From the NCBI RefSeq assembly GCF_036634175.1, contig NZ_JAZIFX010000001.1, positions 2,914,001 to 2,978,000 on the forward strand: a stretch of DNA of 64,000 bases, in the 5' to 3' direction. The stretch's first letter is position 1. Every line of letters begins with the position of its first letter. This document shows, one piece after another, positions 40,655 to 49,800 of the stretch. Under the pieces are notes generated by a model. It was not told the origin of the DNA, searched no databases, and was given only the letters and a program-made list of their open reading frames with translations. The DNA comes from Streptomyces sp. P9-A2. Lineage in GTDB: Bacteria; Actinomycetota; Actinomycetes; Streptomycetales; Streptomycetaceae. The translations under genes and the position numbers were made by a program.

Positions 40655-41455
40655 TCAGCGGCGCCGCCGTCCCCGCAGTACGACCACGCTCCCGGCAGCC
40701 AGCAGCAGGGCGGTTGCCGCCAGCGCCGCACCCAACCCTCCGAACCCGGTGCCGGAGAGTTCGTGGGCGAGGGGGAAGCGACTGTCACCGGGGGCGGGAG
40801 AGGTGAGGCCGGTGCCGTCGGAGTCGGCGTCGTGGGCTCCCGGTTCGGGTTCCGTTTCGGCACGTGTCTCGATGCGGAACCGGTACTCGTCCGACTGTCC
40901 GACCCAGTCGCCGTCGCCTTCGCCGTCGCCTTCGCCGTCGTCCTCGTGCCGCTGGACGATCGCGGCCGTGACGACGACCTCGTTGGCCACGGCGTCGGAC
41001 GTGAGGGCGAGCCGTACCTTCACGGTGAGGGTCCGGCCGGCCCCGACGGTGAACCCCTCGAAGCCGGCGTCGTCGTCGGCGAGGACACCGACGAGTTCGT
41101 CCTCGTCGGTGGTCTCGAAGCGGACGGTGTGCGGCGGTTCCCGGTCCGCCGCGTAGAACTCCAGCACCGTCTGCGAGGCCCGCAGCGCCCGCTTGTCGTC
41201 GTAGAGCACGACGACCGGGTGGATGCCACCGCAGGAACGGTCGGTGGTGTTGGTGAGTGCCAGGTGCCAGGTGCCGAAGCCGCCCCCGGCCCGGTAGGAG
41301 TCGGGGCCGCCTTGGATACGGGTGGTCAGCGGGAAGTCGGACTCGTCCGCGGCGGCGCAGGCGGGCGGCGGTGTTTCCGCGTGGGCCGGGGCCGCGGGGG
41401 GAAGAATCGCGGCCACCGCCGCCAGGAACAGGGACGCGGGCGTGCAGAGTCGCAT
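40655..41455 (-). CDS. secreted tail-anchored surface protein, possible sortase substrate
   Basis: 266 aa. A signal peptide (LCTPASLFLAAVAAILPPAAPAHA) precedes an extracellular beta-rich domain with TWHLALTNTTDRSCGGIHPVVVLYDD and FEGFTVGAGRTLTVKVRLALT, an acidic Glu/Asp/Gly repeat (about 178-190), then a C-terminal sorting-like signal: LSGTG, a hydrophobic helix (LGAALAATALLLAAGSVVVL) and RGRRRR. LSGTG differs from the LAxTG motif of Streptomyces class E substrates at one position. The start at 41455 gives the signal peptide directly; the frame extends further upstream without support. It is about 1.9 kb from the class F sortase. Confidence 0.8.
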   Translation of the reverse strand: MRLCTPASLFLAAVAAILPPAAPAHAETPPPACAAADESDFPLTTRIQGGPDSYRAGGGFGTWHLALTNTTDRSCGGIHPVVVLYDDKRALRASQTVLEFYAADREPPHTVRFETTDEDELVGVLADDDAGFEGFTVGAGRTLTVKVRLALTSDAVANEVVVTAAIVQRHEDDGEGDGEGDGDWVGQSDEYRFRIETRAETEPEPGAHDADSDGTGLTSPAPGDSRFPLAHELSGTGFGGLGAALAATALLLAAGSVVVLRGRRRR

Positions 41456-41621
41456 GCCATACGGCCTTGCCGTTCGGCGGGCGGACACCACGGGGGCGCC
41501 TCCGATCGCCCCCGCACGGCGGCACGATTCCCCCCGCTCGGCGTAACCCGCCGTCCCGCCCGGCTGCTCCGTCCGTCTCCCCGTCCCCTCCCTCTTGTCC
41601 TTTTCTTGTCCCTCTTGTCTC

Positions 41622-42890
41622 TTATCCGTCGCCCCGTCCGAACACCGGGGCCAGGACCGACTGGGCCGCCCCCTCGGCGACCCGCTGCCCACTCCCCTGG
41701 CGTCCCCCCTCCCCGCCGCTCCGCCCGCCGCCCGAGGCGATCCGTACCGGGACGGGGGTGTCCCCGGTGCGTCGGGCGCGGGCCTCCAGGACCTCGCGCA
41801 CACCTCGTACGAACGTCTCCGGGGCCGCCTCGACGATCCGGCCGCCGAGCAGGACGCGGTCGATGTCCAGCAGGCCGACCAGATTCGCCGCGCCGGTGCC
41901 CAGGACCCGGGCCGCCTCGTCCGTGTCGCCCCTGGCCACCGCGCCCAGGCACAGGGCCTCGACGCAGCCCCGGTCGCCGCAGCCGCAGGGCGGCCCGTCC
42001 AGTTGGAGGACCTGGTGGCCGAACTCCCCCGCCCCGGTCCGCGGCCCCCGGTGCACGCTGCCGCCGATCACCAGCCCCGCCCCGAGTCCCGTGCCGAGGT
42101 GCAGATAGGCGAAGGAGCCGCCCTCGCCGCCCACGGCCAGGCCCAGCGCCGCCGCGTTGGTGTCCTTGTCGACGACGACCGGCACTCCCAGCCGCCGCGA
42201 CAGCGCGTCCCTCAGCGGGAACCCGTCCCATTCGGGGAAGCCGGTCACCCGGTGCAGGACGCCTCGGGCGTGGTCCAGCGGTCCGGGCAGTGCGATCCCG
42301 GCGCCGAGCAGGGAGAGGCGGCGGCGTCCGCGCACGGTCGCCTCGTCCCCCGGCTCGCCCGGCTCCGCCGGTGCCTCCCGCGGTTCCCCGTCCCGTTCGC
42401 CCCACAGTTCCTCGATGACCCCTGCCACCCGGGTCAGTACCGCCTCCGCGCCCGCGCCCAGGTCCAGGGGGGTGTTCCGCTCTCCCACGACCGTCCCGTC
42501 GAGGTCGACCAGGACGGCCCGTAGTTCGTCCCGGTCCAGGTGCACGCCCACCGCGTGCCCGGCGTCCGGCACCAGGCGCAGGACTGTCCGGGGTTTGCCT
42601 CCGGTGGACGCCCGGCGTCCCGCGTCCGCCGCGAGGCCGTCCGCTCGTAGCCGGGCGGTGATCTTGCTGACCGCCTGGGGGGTGAGCCCGGTCCGCTCGG
42701 CGAGCTCGAGCCGGCTGATGCCCTCCGCTCCCGCGGTCCGCAGCAGGTCGAGCACGAGCGCGGTGTTGTGGCTGCGCAGGCCGAGCAGGTTGACCCCGGC
42801 CGTCGCAGGCCCGGTTCTGCCCGTCGTGTCCCTGCCCGTCGTGCCCCTGCCGTTCGGTCCGGCGTCCGGTCCGCCGTTCGTCCTGTTCAC
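41622..42890 (-). CDS. ROK-family transcriptional regulator
   Basis: 422 aa. N-terminal MarR-like helix-turn-helix (about 32-90: VNLLGLRSHNTALVLDLLRT, SRLELAERTGLTPQAVSKI). The C-terminal ROK sugar-kinase fold has VGVHLDRDELRAVLVDLDG, VVVDKDTNAAALGLA, LGTGLGAGLVIGG and the ROK zinc motif CGCGDRGCVEAL. It is expected to sense a sugar or sugar phosphate. GTG at 42890 is chosen; an in-frame ATG at 42947 would overlap the divergent gene. It shares a 55-bp divergent promoter, with a clear 10-bp dyad, with the Gfo/Idh/MocA oxidoreductase, so that gene is its probable target. Confidence 0.88.
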   Translation of the reverse strand: MNRTNGGPDAGPNGRGTTGRDTTGRTGPATAGVNLLGLRSHNTALVLDLLRTAGAEGISRLELAERTGLTPQAVSKITARLRADGLAADAGRRASTGGKPRTVLRLVPDAGHAVGVHLDRDELRAVLVDLDGTVVGERNTPLDLGAGAEAVLTRVAGVIEELWGERDGEPREAPAEPGEPGDEATVRGRRRLSLLGAGIALPGPLDHARGVLHRVTGFPEWDGFPLRDALSRRLGVPVVVDKDTNAAALGLAVGGEGGSFAYLHLGTGLGAGLVIGGSVHRGPRTGAGEFGHQVLQLDGPPCGCGDRGCVEALCLGAVARGDTDEAARVLGTGAANLVGLLDIDRVLLGGRIVEAAPETFVRGVREVLEARARRTGDTPVPVRIASGGGRSGGEGGRQGSGQRVAEGAAQSVLAPVFGRGDG

Positions 42891-42915
42891 CCGCCCATTC
42901 TCTCCCGTGCTTGCA

Positions 42916-42938
42916 CTTTGGCAACAGCGTTGCGAAAG
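42916..42938. promoter_or_regulatory. 23-bp inverted repeat, likely ROK operator
   Basis: CTTTGGCAAC-AGC-GTTGCGAAAG: 10-bp arms with one mismatch and a 3-bp spacer, centred in the 55-bp divergent region and covering where both promoters must lie. Binding by the adjacent ROK regulator is inferred from position. Confidence 0.75.
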
Positions 42939-42945
42939 TAGGAGC

Positions 42946-44025
42946 ATGACTGGTACTCCTCTTCGCGTCGGCCTCGTCGGCTACGGCCTCGCGGGCTCCG
43001 TGTTCCACGCCCCGCTGATCACCGCGACCGAGGGCCTCGCCCTCGACACGGTGGTCACCTCCAACCCCGAGCGGCAGCGGCAGGCCCGCACCGAGTTCCC
43101 GGACGTCCGCGTCGCGGCCACTCCCGACGAGCTCTTCGAGCGTGCCGGCGAGCTGGACCTGCTCGTGATCGCGTCGCCGAACAGGACGCACGTCCCGCTC
43201 GCCACCGCCGCCCTGAAGGCCGGCCTGCCGGTCGTCGTCGACAAGCCCCTCGCCGGCACGGCGGCCGAGGCCCGTGAGCTGGCGGCGCTCGCCGAGGAGC
43301 GCGGCCTGCTCCTCTCCGTCTTCCAGAACCGCCGCTGGGACAACGACTTCCTCACCCTGCGCAAGCTGGTGTCCGAGGGCACGCTCGGTGACGTGTACCG
43401 GTTCGAGTCCCGCTTCGAGCGCTGGCGGCCGGAGCTCAAGGGCGGCTGGCGGGAGTCCGGCGACCCCGCGGAGATCGGCGGTCTGCTCTACGACCTCGGC
43501 AGCCACGTCGTCGACCAGGCGCTCGTCCTCTTCGGCCCGGTGACCTCCGTGTACGCCGAGGCGGTCGTCCGCCGTGAGGGCGCGCGGACGGACGACGACA
43601 CCTTCATCGCGCTCACGCACGCGAACGGCGTCCGCTCCCACCTCCACGTCTCCGCGACCACGGCCCAGCTCGGCCCGCGCTTCCGCGTCCTGGGCTCCGA
43701 GGCGGGGTACGTCAAGCACGGCCTCGACCCCCAGGAGGCCGCCCTGCGCGACGGCCTGCGCCCCGGTACCGGAGCAGGCGCCGACTGGGGCACCGAGCCC
43801 GAGGAGCTGTGGGGCCGCGTCGGTTCCGGGGAGTCCCCGCTGACCGACGGCGGACGCCCCGAGCCGACCCTGCCCGGCGACTACCCCGCCTACTACACGG
43901 CCGTGGCGAAGGCCCTCCTGGAGGGCGGCCCCAACCCGGTGACCGCACAGGAGGCCGCCGCCGCCCTGGACGTGCTGGAGGCGGCCCGCCGCTCCGCCGA
44001 CGAGAAGGTGACGGTGACGCTGTGA
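42946..44025 (+). CDS. Gfo/Idh/MocA family NAD(P)-dependent oxidoreductase
   Basis: 359 aa sugar or polyol dehydrogenase. N-terminal Rossmann domain: RVGLVGYGLAGSVFHAPLI, LLVIASPNRTHVPLATAALK, and the EKP-type catalytic loop as VVVDKPLAGT. The C-terminal alpha/beta domain has RRWDNDFLTLRKLV, GGLLYDLGSHVVDQAL (catalytic-region Asp/His) and LHVSATTAQLGPRFRVLGSEAGYV. ATG at 42946 has GGAG 1-4 nt ahead, a tight spacing. Its stop overlaps the GTG of the UPF0303 gene (GTGA), so they are co-expressed under the ROK operator. Confidence 0.93.
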   Translation: MTGTPLRVGLVGYGLAGSVFHAPLITATEGLALDTVVTSNPERQRQARTEFPDVRVAATPDELFERAGELDLLVIASPNRTHVPLATAALKAGLPVVVDKPLAGTAAEARELAALAEERGLLLSVFQNRRWDNDFLTLRKLVSEGTLGDVYRFESRFERWRPELKGGWRESGDPAEIGGLLYDLGSHVVDQALVLFGPVTSVYAEAVVRREGARTDDDTFIALTHANGVRSHLHVSATTAQLGPRFRVLGSEAGYVKHGLDPQEAALRDGLRPGTGAGADWGTEPEELWGRVGSGESPLTDGGRPEPTLPGDYPAYYTAVAKALLEGGPNPVTAQEAAAALDVLEAARRSADEKVTVTL

Positions 44026-44513
44026 CACAGCCCGCATCCACCCCCGCTCCCGTCCCCACCGTCGAGGAGCTGGAGGCGCAGGAACGCCGTCTGGTGTTCC
44101 GCCGGTTCACCCACGAGGACGCCTGGGCGCTGGGTTCCCTGCTGGTGGAGATGGCCCGGGAGCGGCAGGCCCCCGTCGCCATCGACATCCACCGCGCCGG
44201 CCAGCAGCTCTTCCACGCGGCACTGCCCGGCTCGGCCCCCGACAACGACGCCTGGATCGCCCGCAAGCGCCGGGTCGTCGAGCGGTACGGTGCCGCGTCG
44301 TACCTGGTGGGTGCCCGGCACCGGGCCAAGGGCACGACGTTCGAGGAGTCCTCCCGCCTCGACCCCGACACCTACGCGGCCCACGGCGGTTCGTTCCCGA
44401 TCACCGTCGAGGGCGCGGGCGTGATCGGCGCGGTGACGGTCTCCGGCCTCCCCCAGCTCGAGGACCACCGGATGGTGGTGGAGGCGCTGGAACGGTACCT
44501 GGAACGGCTTTAG
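44022..44513 (+). CDS. UPF0303 / heme-degrading-domain (GlcG/HbpS-like) protein
   Basis: 163 aa protein of the UPF0303 family (GlcG/HbpS superfamily fold). Landmarks are VEELEAQERRLVFRRFTHEDAW, APVAIDIHRAGQQLFHAALPGSAPDN, WIARKRRVVERYG and GGSFPITVEGAGVIGAVTVSGL. GTG start at 44022 overlaps the oxidoreductase stop. The biochemical role is unknown; in other bacteria it accompanies sugar dehydrogenases, which fits here. Confidence 0.88.
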   Translation: MTQPASTPAPVPTVEELEAQERRLVFRRFTHEDAWALGSLLVEMARERQAPVAIDIHRAGQQLFHAALPGSAPDNDAWIARKRRVVERYGAASYLVGARHRAKGTTFEESSRLDPDTYAAHGGSFPITVEGAGVIGAVTVSGLPQLEDHRMVVEALERYLERL

Positions 44514-44525
44514 GGCCTCTCGTCC

Positions 44526-44560
44526 GGATCAGGCCGGGCTCGCGGGATCCGGCCTGATCC
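44526..44560. terminator. terminator between convergent genes
   Basis: Perfect 12-bp stem GGATCAGGCCGG / CCGGCCTGATCC with an 11-nt loop, 13 bp after the UPF0303 stop; it also faces the end of the minus-strand membrane-protein gene at 44638. Confidence 0.9.
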
Positions 44561-44637
44561 AAACGCCCCCCTAGTCCCACCCCAGGCCCGCGGCCGCCGA
44601 ACAGCCGCGGCTCCTCACCGACGGGGACCTCGCGGGT

Positions 44638-45072
44638 TCAGGCGCGCCAGATCAGCACGATCAGGCCGAAGAACGCCAACAGGCCCATCGGAACCAGGAA
44701 GGGGGAGGCACCGGGCCGGCGGGAAGCCGAACGGGACAGGGCGGCGATGATCCTGGCGTTCGCGAAGGCCGCCGACAGCCAGAACACCGTCCACAACGGT
44801 TCGAACAGCCAGGCGGGCGCCGCGTGGTAGAAGCTGTAGCCCAGCAGCCACTCCTCGACGTGGCTCAGGTAGATCATCACGGACGCCACGAACGTCCAGG
44901 GCATACAGAGGATGACGGCCAGAAACCGCACCATCCAACTGGACTCCACCAGGCCGAGGTTCCCGGCCGAGGCCCAGATCGCCAGAACGGCGACGATGCC
45001 GAAGTAGACCCGTGAGGTCCGGTCGCTCGTCGCGTCCTCCACGGCACTACGGATTTTCAAGGTGCCAGTCAC
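44638..45072 (-). CDS. small integral membrane protein
   Basis: 144 aa with four hydrophobic segments (YFGIVAVLAIWASAGNLGLV; WMVRFLAVILCMPWTFVASV; LFEPLWTVFWLSAAF; FLVPMGLLAFFGLIVLIW). Unknown function. GTG start at 45072 follows AAGGAC. A 36-bp perfect palindrome lies 25-60 bp upstream of the start. The gene is less G+C-extreme than its neighbours. Confidence 0.72.
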   Translation of the reverse strand: MTGTLKIRSAVEDATSDRTSRVYFGIVAVLAIWASAGNLGLVESSWMVRFLAVILCMPWTFVASVMIYLSHVEEWLLGYSFYHAAPAWLFEPLWTVFWLSAAFANARIIAALSRSASRRPGASPFLVPMGLLAFFGLIVLIWRA

Positions 45073-45096
45073 CAGCAGTCCTTATTACTAGATGGT

Positions 45097-45132
45097 CCCC
45101 TGGGGGCCACCCGGCCGGGTGGCCCCCAGGGG
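45097..45132. terminator. perfect 36-bp palindrome (terminator-like)
   Basis: 18-bp arms CCCCTGGGGGCCACCCGG / CCGGGTGGCCCCCAGGGG meet without a spacer. It lies 3 bp downstream (minus direction) of a 29-codon frame and upstream of the membrane-protein gene. A terminator for the upstream minus-strand transcript is the simplest reading; a DNA-binding site is the alternative. Confidence 0.7.
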
Positions 45133-45135
45133 CAC

Positions 45136-45225
45136 TCAACGGTTTTCGGCAGACGCCGCGGCTACCAGATGTGCCGTCTCAGGTTGCTGGCCAGCTTGCT
45201 CCAGGTGTTGTACGCACCCTTTCAC
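45136..45225 (-). CDS. possible mini-protein
   Basis: 29-codon frame with GTG start: VKGCVQHLEQAGQQPETA, ending AASAENR. It is immediately followed by the perfect palindrome at 45097. The Shine-Dalgarno is weak (AGCGGA). Reported because it sits alone between two hairpins; it could equally be an untranslated small RNA or chance. Confidence 0.25.
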   Translation of the reverse strand: MKGCVQHLEQAGQQPETAHLVAAASAENR

Positions 45226-45363
45226 TCCGCTGATGAAGCCTCCACGTCTCCGGGCAGCGCAGGATCGGCAGCGCAGGAAGGCGGCGGTCGGTATCCGTGA
45301 GAAGCCGCCACCATGGCCCTTTCACGTACTGAACCGTCCCTCCACGGCCGGCCGCCCTTCACC

Positions 45364-45387
45364 GTGGGCCCGTCTCCGCGGGCCCAC
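45364..45387 (-). terminator. hairpin after the yidC-like gene
   Basis: 9-bp perfect stem GTGGGCCCG / CGGGCCCAC with a 6-nt loop, 15 bp past the stop of the minus-strand insertase gene. Confidence 0.8.
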
Positions 45388-45402
45388 GCCTCCACGAGCG
45401 CG

Positions 45403-46173
45403 TCACCGATGGAGCGCGGCCCGCTCCACCACACCCCACGCCATGCTGGTGACCACGTACAGCGCGGCGGCGAGCGGGACCACGGCCACGGTGACGAGCG
45501 TGAAGAACGACAGGAACGGCGTCACCTTGGCCACGGCCCCCATCCCGGGCACCGCGACGGGTTCCGCGGCACCCTTGCCGGTGCCACCACCACGTCCACT
45601 ACTGCTACCGGCACCCGCACCCGCACCGGTCAAGGCCGCGTTCGCCGCCATCGACCGCTTGGTCAGCCGGTAACTGAAGGCGGCGACCGCCACGACGACC
45701 GCGAACAGCCCTGCGTACACGAGCCCCGCCCCGCCGAGCGGCCCCCCGTCCCCCAGCGCGTCGACCCAACGGCCGCCCAGCGGAGCGGTGAACAGCTCAT
45801 GGCCGAGCAGCTCGTTGGGCCGCCCGCCGATCGTGGTGTTCGAGAACAGGTAGAACAAGAGGAAAAAGGCGGGCAATTGGAAGAGGCTGGGCAGGATTCC
45901 GGCCAGCGGCGACACCTTCTCCCGGGTGTGCAGGTCGAGGAGGGCCCGCTGAAGCTTCTCGGGGTTGCGGCCGTACCGGCGCCGCAACTCGGCGATCTTC
46001 GGCTGGAGTCGGGCCCTCGCCTTCTGACCGCGCGCCGCGGCCCGGGACAGGGGGTGGACGAGGAGTCGTACGAACGCGGTGAACAGGACGATCGCGGCGG
46101 CTGCCGCGGAGAGGCCGAACAACGGCTGGAGCAGGTCGGCCAATTGCTCGACCAGGCTGGCGAAGACGGACAT
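45403..46173 (-). CDS. YidC/Oxa1 family membrane insertase (paralogue)
   Basis: 256 aa. YidC/Oxa1 core: first helix LFGLSAAAAAIVLFTAFVRLLVHPLS with the conserved Arg, a cytosolic loop RGQKARARLQPKIAELRRRYG, then EKVSPLAGILPSLFQLPAFFLLFYLF and three further helices ending AALYVVTSMAWGVVERAAL. This is the membrane-insertase fold; the short length and unusual loop (Gly/Ser-rich at about 185-205) mark it as a second, divergent copy rather than the housekeeping gene next to rnpA/rpmH. ATG at 46173 has GGAGGG upstream. A small DUF6412-like membrane protein gene lies 128 bp upstream in the same direction and probably belongs to the same unit. Confidence 0.88.
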   Translation of the reverse strand: MSVFASLVEQLADLLQPLFGLSAAAAAIVLFTAFVRLLVHPLSRAAARGQKARARLQPKIAELRRRYGRNPEKLQRALLDLHTREKVSPLAGILPSLFQLPAFFLLFYLFSNTTIGGRPNELLGHELFTAPLGGRWVDALGDGGPLGGAGLVYAGLFAVVVAVAAFSYRLTKRSMAANAALTGAGAGAGSSSGRGGGTGKGAAEPVAVPGMGAVAKVTPFLSFFTLVTVAVVPLAAALYVVTSMAWGVVERAALHR

Positions 46174-46301
46174 GGGTGAGCCCTCCGAGGGTCTCGTCGT
46201 GCCGAAGGCCCCGGGCGTACCGGGACGGGAAAGAGGGATGACGGCATGACGACCCACGCGGGGCGTGGTGGACGAAGGTGAGAACGGGTGCCCTACGTGC
46301 C

Positions 46302-46670
46302 CTACGCGACGGTCGTCGGGAGGGCGTGTCCGGGAGCTCTGGGCCGGGTGCGGCCCCTGGCGTCGGGGTCGCGTTGCGGCAGGAAGGCGGTACGCCGGTC
46401 GCGGTCGCGGAGGGCCGTACGCACCAGGGTGGGCGGCACGACGGACGCGCTGCGCGCGAGGACGACGGCGCACACGGTGAGCGTGGCGGCGGCCGCGGTG
46501 GTCGCGGCGAGCGCGACGGTGCCGGAGAGTCCGGACAGCCCGCCGGTGGCCGGCAGCATGAGCAGGGCGACCTGGAGCAGCGGGAGCAGCACGGTGACCG
46601 CGGCGAAGGCGGCGCGCACGTCGCCGCGAACGGGCGTCGCGACGCGTATCGCGGTACGGATCACCGACAC
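46302..46670 (-). CDS. small membrane protein (possibly DUF6412)
   Basis: 122 aa with two hydrophobic segments (AAFAAVTVLLPLLQVALLML and VALAATTAAAATLTVCAVVLA) followed by a basic C-terminus TLVRTALRDRDRRTAFLPQRDPDARGR. Proteins of this shape lie next to YidC paralogues in Streptomyces and I think they carry the DUF6412 label, but that is from memory. GTG at 46670 or 46664; an AGGGGG lies just upstream. Confidence 0.65.
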   Translation of the reverse strand: MSVIRTAIRVATPVRGDVRAAFAAVTVLLPLLQVALLMLPATGGLSGLSGTVALAATTAAAATLTVCAVVLARSASVVPPTLVRTALRDRDRRTAFLPQRDPDARGRTRPRAPGHALPTTVA

Positions 46671-46878
46671 CCCCTGTCCCTTCGCCTCGCGCCCGGTCGG
46701 ACCCGGCACGATGCACGATCCATTCCTGTCCGCCATCTCAACGTCCGGGACCGGCACAACAGTTCCGTACGGTTCCGCGAAGTTCCGCGAAGTTCCGCAG
46801 GAGCCGCATCCGCCGTCCGCCCTCCCGCTCCCGACCGTGCGTACGGACAGGGAGGGCGGACCGCGCCGCTGTCACATG

Positions 46879-49800
46879 TCACACGGTGAACCGGTGGTTT
46901 CCCGACCCCACCTCGAAGACGGCGAAGCCGTTCTCCGCACGCACGAAGGTTCCGTGGGTGTGTGTGACGCGCTTGGGGTGGTCCGTCGGGATCCACACCT
47001 CGGCGGTGGTGTTCGCCGGCACGCCGCACGACAGCCGGAATCGGCCGGACCGCTGCTCCCACGCGGTGGAGACCGGGCCGTAGAGGGAGGTGAAGGTCGC
47101 CCGGGCGGAGGTGACCTCGCCGCCCGGGCGCGGGCGGATGACGATCTGCCGGTAGCCCGCCCGGCCCGGGGCGATGCCGGCGATGTTGGCGTACATCCAC
47201 TCCCCCACGGAGCCGTAGGCGTAGTGGTTGAAGGAGTTCATGCCCGGGGACTGGAACTCGCCGTCCGGCTGGAGGGAGTCCCAGCGCTCCCACATGGTGG
47301 TCGCGCCCTTGTCCATCTGGAAACCCCAGCTCGGGAAGGTGCGCTGGTGCAGCAGGCGGTAGGCGACCTCGGTGTGGCCGGTGTCCGTGAGGACGGGCAG
47401 CAGGCGCGGGGTGCCGAGGAATCCGGTCGACAGGTGCCAGTCGCGTGCTTCGATCAGGGCGACGAGGCGGTCGGCCGCGGCCTTGCGCAGGGCGTCCGGA
47501 ACCAGGTTCATGGACAGGGCGAGGACGTAGGCGGTCTGGGTGTCTCCCTTCACCTTGCCGTCGGCCGTCACGTACGCCGTCTCGAACGCTGTGCGTACGC
47601 GCGCGTGGAGGTCGGCGTAGGGTGCGGGATCCTCCCCCAGTTCCGTCGCGATCAGTGCCGCGAGGTCGGCGCTGTGCGCGAAGTAGGCGGTGGCGATGAC
47701 GTCCTTGGGCGTCTCGTCGGACACGTTCAGCCAGTCGCCGTATCCCGCGTCCGGACGCAGCAGGCCGGTGCTGTTCTGCTCCAGGTAACGCAGCCAGGCC
47801 TGGACGGACGGCCAGGCATCCTCGAGGACCTGCCGGTCGCCATACGTCTGGTACAGGGCCCACGGGACCGTGACCCCCGCGTCTCCCCAGCCCGCGACGC
47901 CCTTGCCGATGTCGCCGGCCTGCGGGGCCACGTCCGTGAACGCGCCGTCGGACGTCTGTGCGTCGCGGAGGTCGACGAGCCACTTGGTGAGGAAGCGGGC
48001 GGACTCCATCGTGTAGGTGGCCGTGGGCGCGAAGACGTTGATGTCGCCGGTCCATCCCAGTCGTTCGTCACGGGCCGGTGTGTCCGTCGGGACGGAGAGG
48101 AAGTTGCCGCGCTGCCCCCAGGTGATGTTGCGGTGCAGCTGGTCGATCATCGGTACGTCGGTCTCGAAGGTGAGCGTGAAGGGTGCGGAGGTGTGCATGA
48201 CCCGTCCGGTCACGGCCGACGCCGGCGGTGTGCCGGGGAATCCGGTCACCTCGACGTAGCGGAAGCCGTGGAAGGTGAAGCGCGGTTCGTAGACCTCCTT
48301 GCCGGTCCCCTTCAGGATGTAGGTGTCCGTCGCGGCGGCCGACCGCAGGTTGGCGGTGTAGAGGGTGCCGTCGGGGTTGAGGACCTCGCCGTGCCGCAGC
48401 CGCACCGCGGTGCCCGCCTTGCCCGACACGCGCAGTCGTACCGAGCCGACCATGTTCTGGCCGAGGTCGAAGATGAAGACGCCCGGCTTGGGTTCGGTGA
48501 CCTTCTGGGTGCGGAGTTCCTTCTCGACGCGTACGGGGCCGTCCACCTGCGCGACGATCCGCGGCGGGGCGGCGGCGTCGGCGTCACGTACCGGACGCCA
48601 CGCTCCGTCGTCGAATCCGGGTGAGGTCCACCCGGCCGTCTCCTTGCGGGCGTCGTAGGTCTCGCCCGCCAGCAGGTCGGCGGAGACGATCGGGCCCTGG
48701 GCGGCACGCCAGTCGGGCCCGGTGGTGATGCGCTCGCTCGTCCCGTCGGCGTACTCGACCTCCAACTGTGCCAGCAGCCCCGGGTGTTCCCCGTACTGGT
48801 GCGGTCCGAACCAGCAGATGTTGCCCGCGTACCAGCCGTGGGCGAGGTGGACGCCGAGGGCGTTGGCTCCCGGGCGGAGCGCGTCGGTCACGTCGTAGGT
48901 CTGGTACTGCACGCGCTTGTTGTAGTCGGTCCAGCCCGGTGCCAGTTGATCGTTGCCCACCCGCTTGCCGTTGAGGTGGGGTTCGTACACGCCGAGGGCC
49001 GTGGCGTACAGACGGGCGCGTGCGACCTTCTTGCGCGGCAGCCTGAACTCGTGGCGGAGCTGGTGGGCGGCGAACAGCACCGGCACGACCTCGCCCCACG
49101 GCCCGGCGCCCCAGGCGGCGGCCACCTTGGCGGCCTGCCACCCGGTGTCGTCGAAGTCCCGCTCGCGCCAGTCGTCGGCCGGCTCCCGGTCGGTGGACCT
49201 CCACGCGCCGTCGGTGACGATCCTGCGCTCGCCGGAGGCCGTGGTCAGGGCGAGTACGCCGATGAGGCCGGCGGGGCCGACCGTGCGGTTGGTCGCGGAG
49301 ACGGCCAGGATGTTCGTGCCGGAGCGTAGGTGCTCGAGGACGTCGATGACGTCCGGGCGGCGCCATCTCCGCTCGTCCGAGTCCAGGGCGGTGCTCGCCA
49401 CTTCGGTGCCGTTGACGGAGGCGACGTAGGCGTCGTCCGCGCTGAGCACCAGCGTGGCCGCGGTGACGGCGTCCGGGAGGTCGACGGAGAGACGGAACCA
49501 CCGGGTGTCCGCCGGAACGCTCTGCGCCGGTTCGCCCTCGGGGAACCAGATCCACGAACTGCCCTCCAGGGAAGGGGGTTCGGTGAGGGAGGCGGGAGCG
49601 GATATCCACCGCGCGGACCACTCGGCCTCGTCCATCAGGCCGGTCTCCCACCAGGACGGTTCGCTCCACGGCGAGACGGCTCCGCCGGCGTCCCAGACAC
49701 GCACCGACCAGTGGTAGCGCGTACGCGGCTCGAGCCGGGGTCCGTCGTAGGAGACGAGAACGGACTCGGCCGAGGCGACCTTGCCGCTGTCCCACACGTC

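Noticed and set aside
41326..44037. Long minus-strand frame extending from the ROK gene over the oxidoreductase
   Set aside because: The oxidoreductase on the opposite strand has all motifs, and the ROK gene ends at its own start at 42890.
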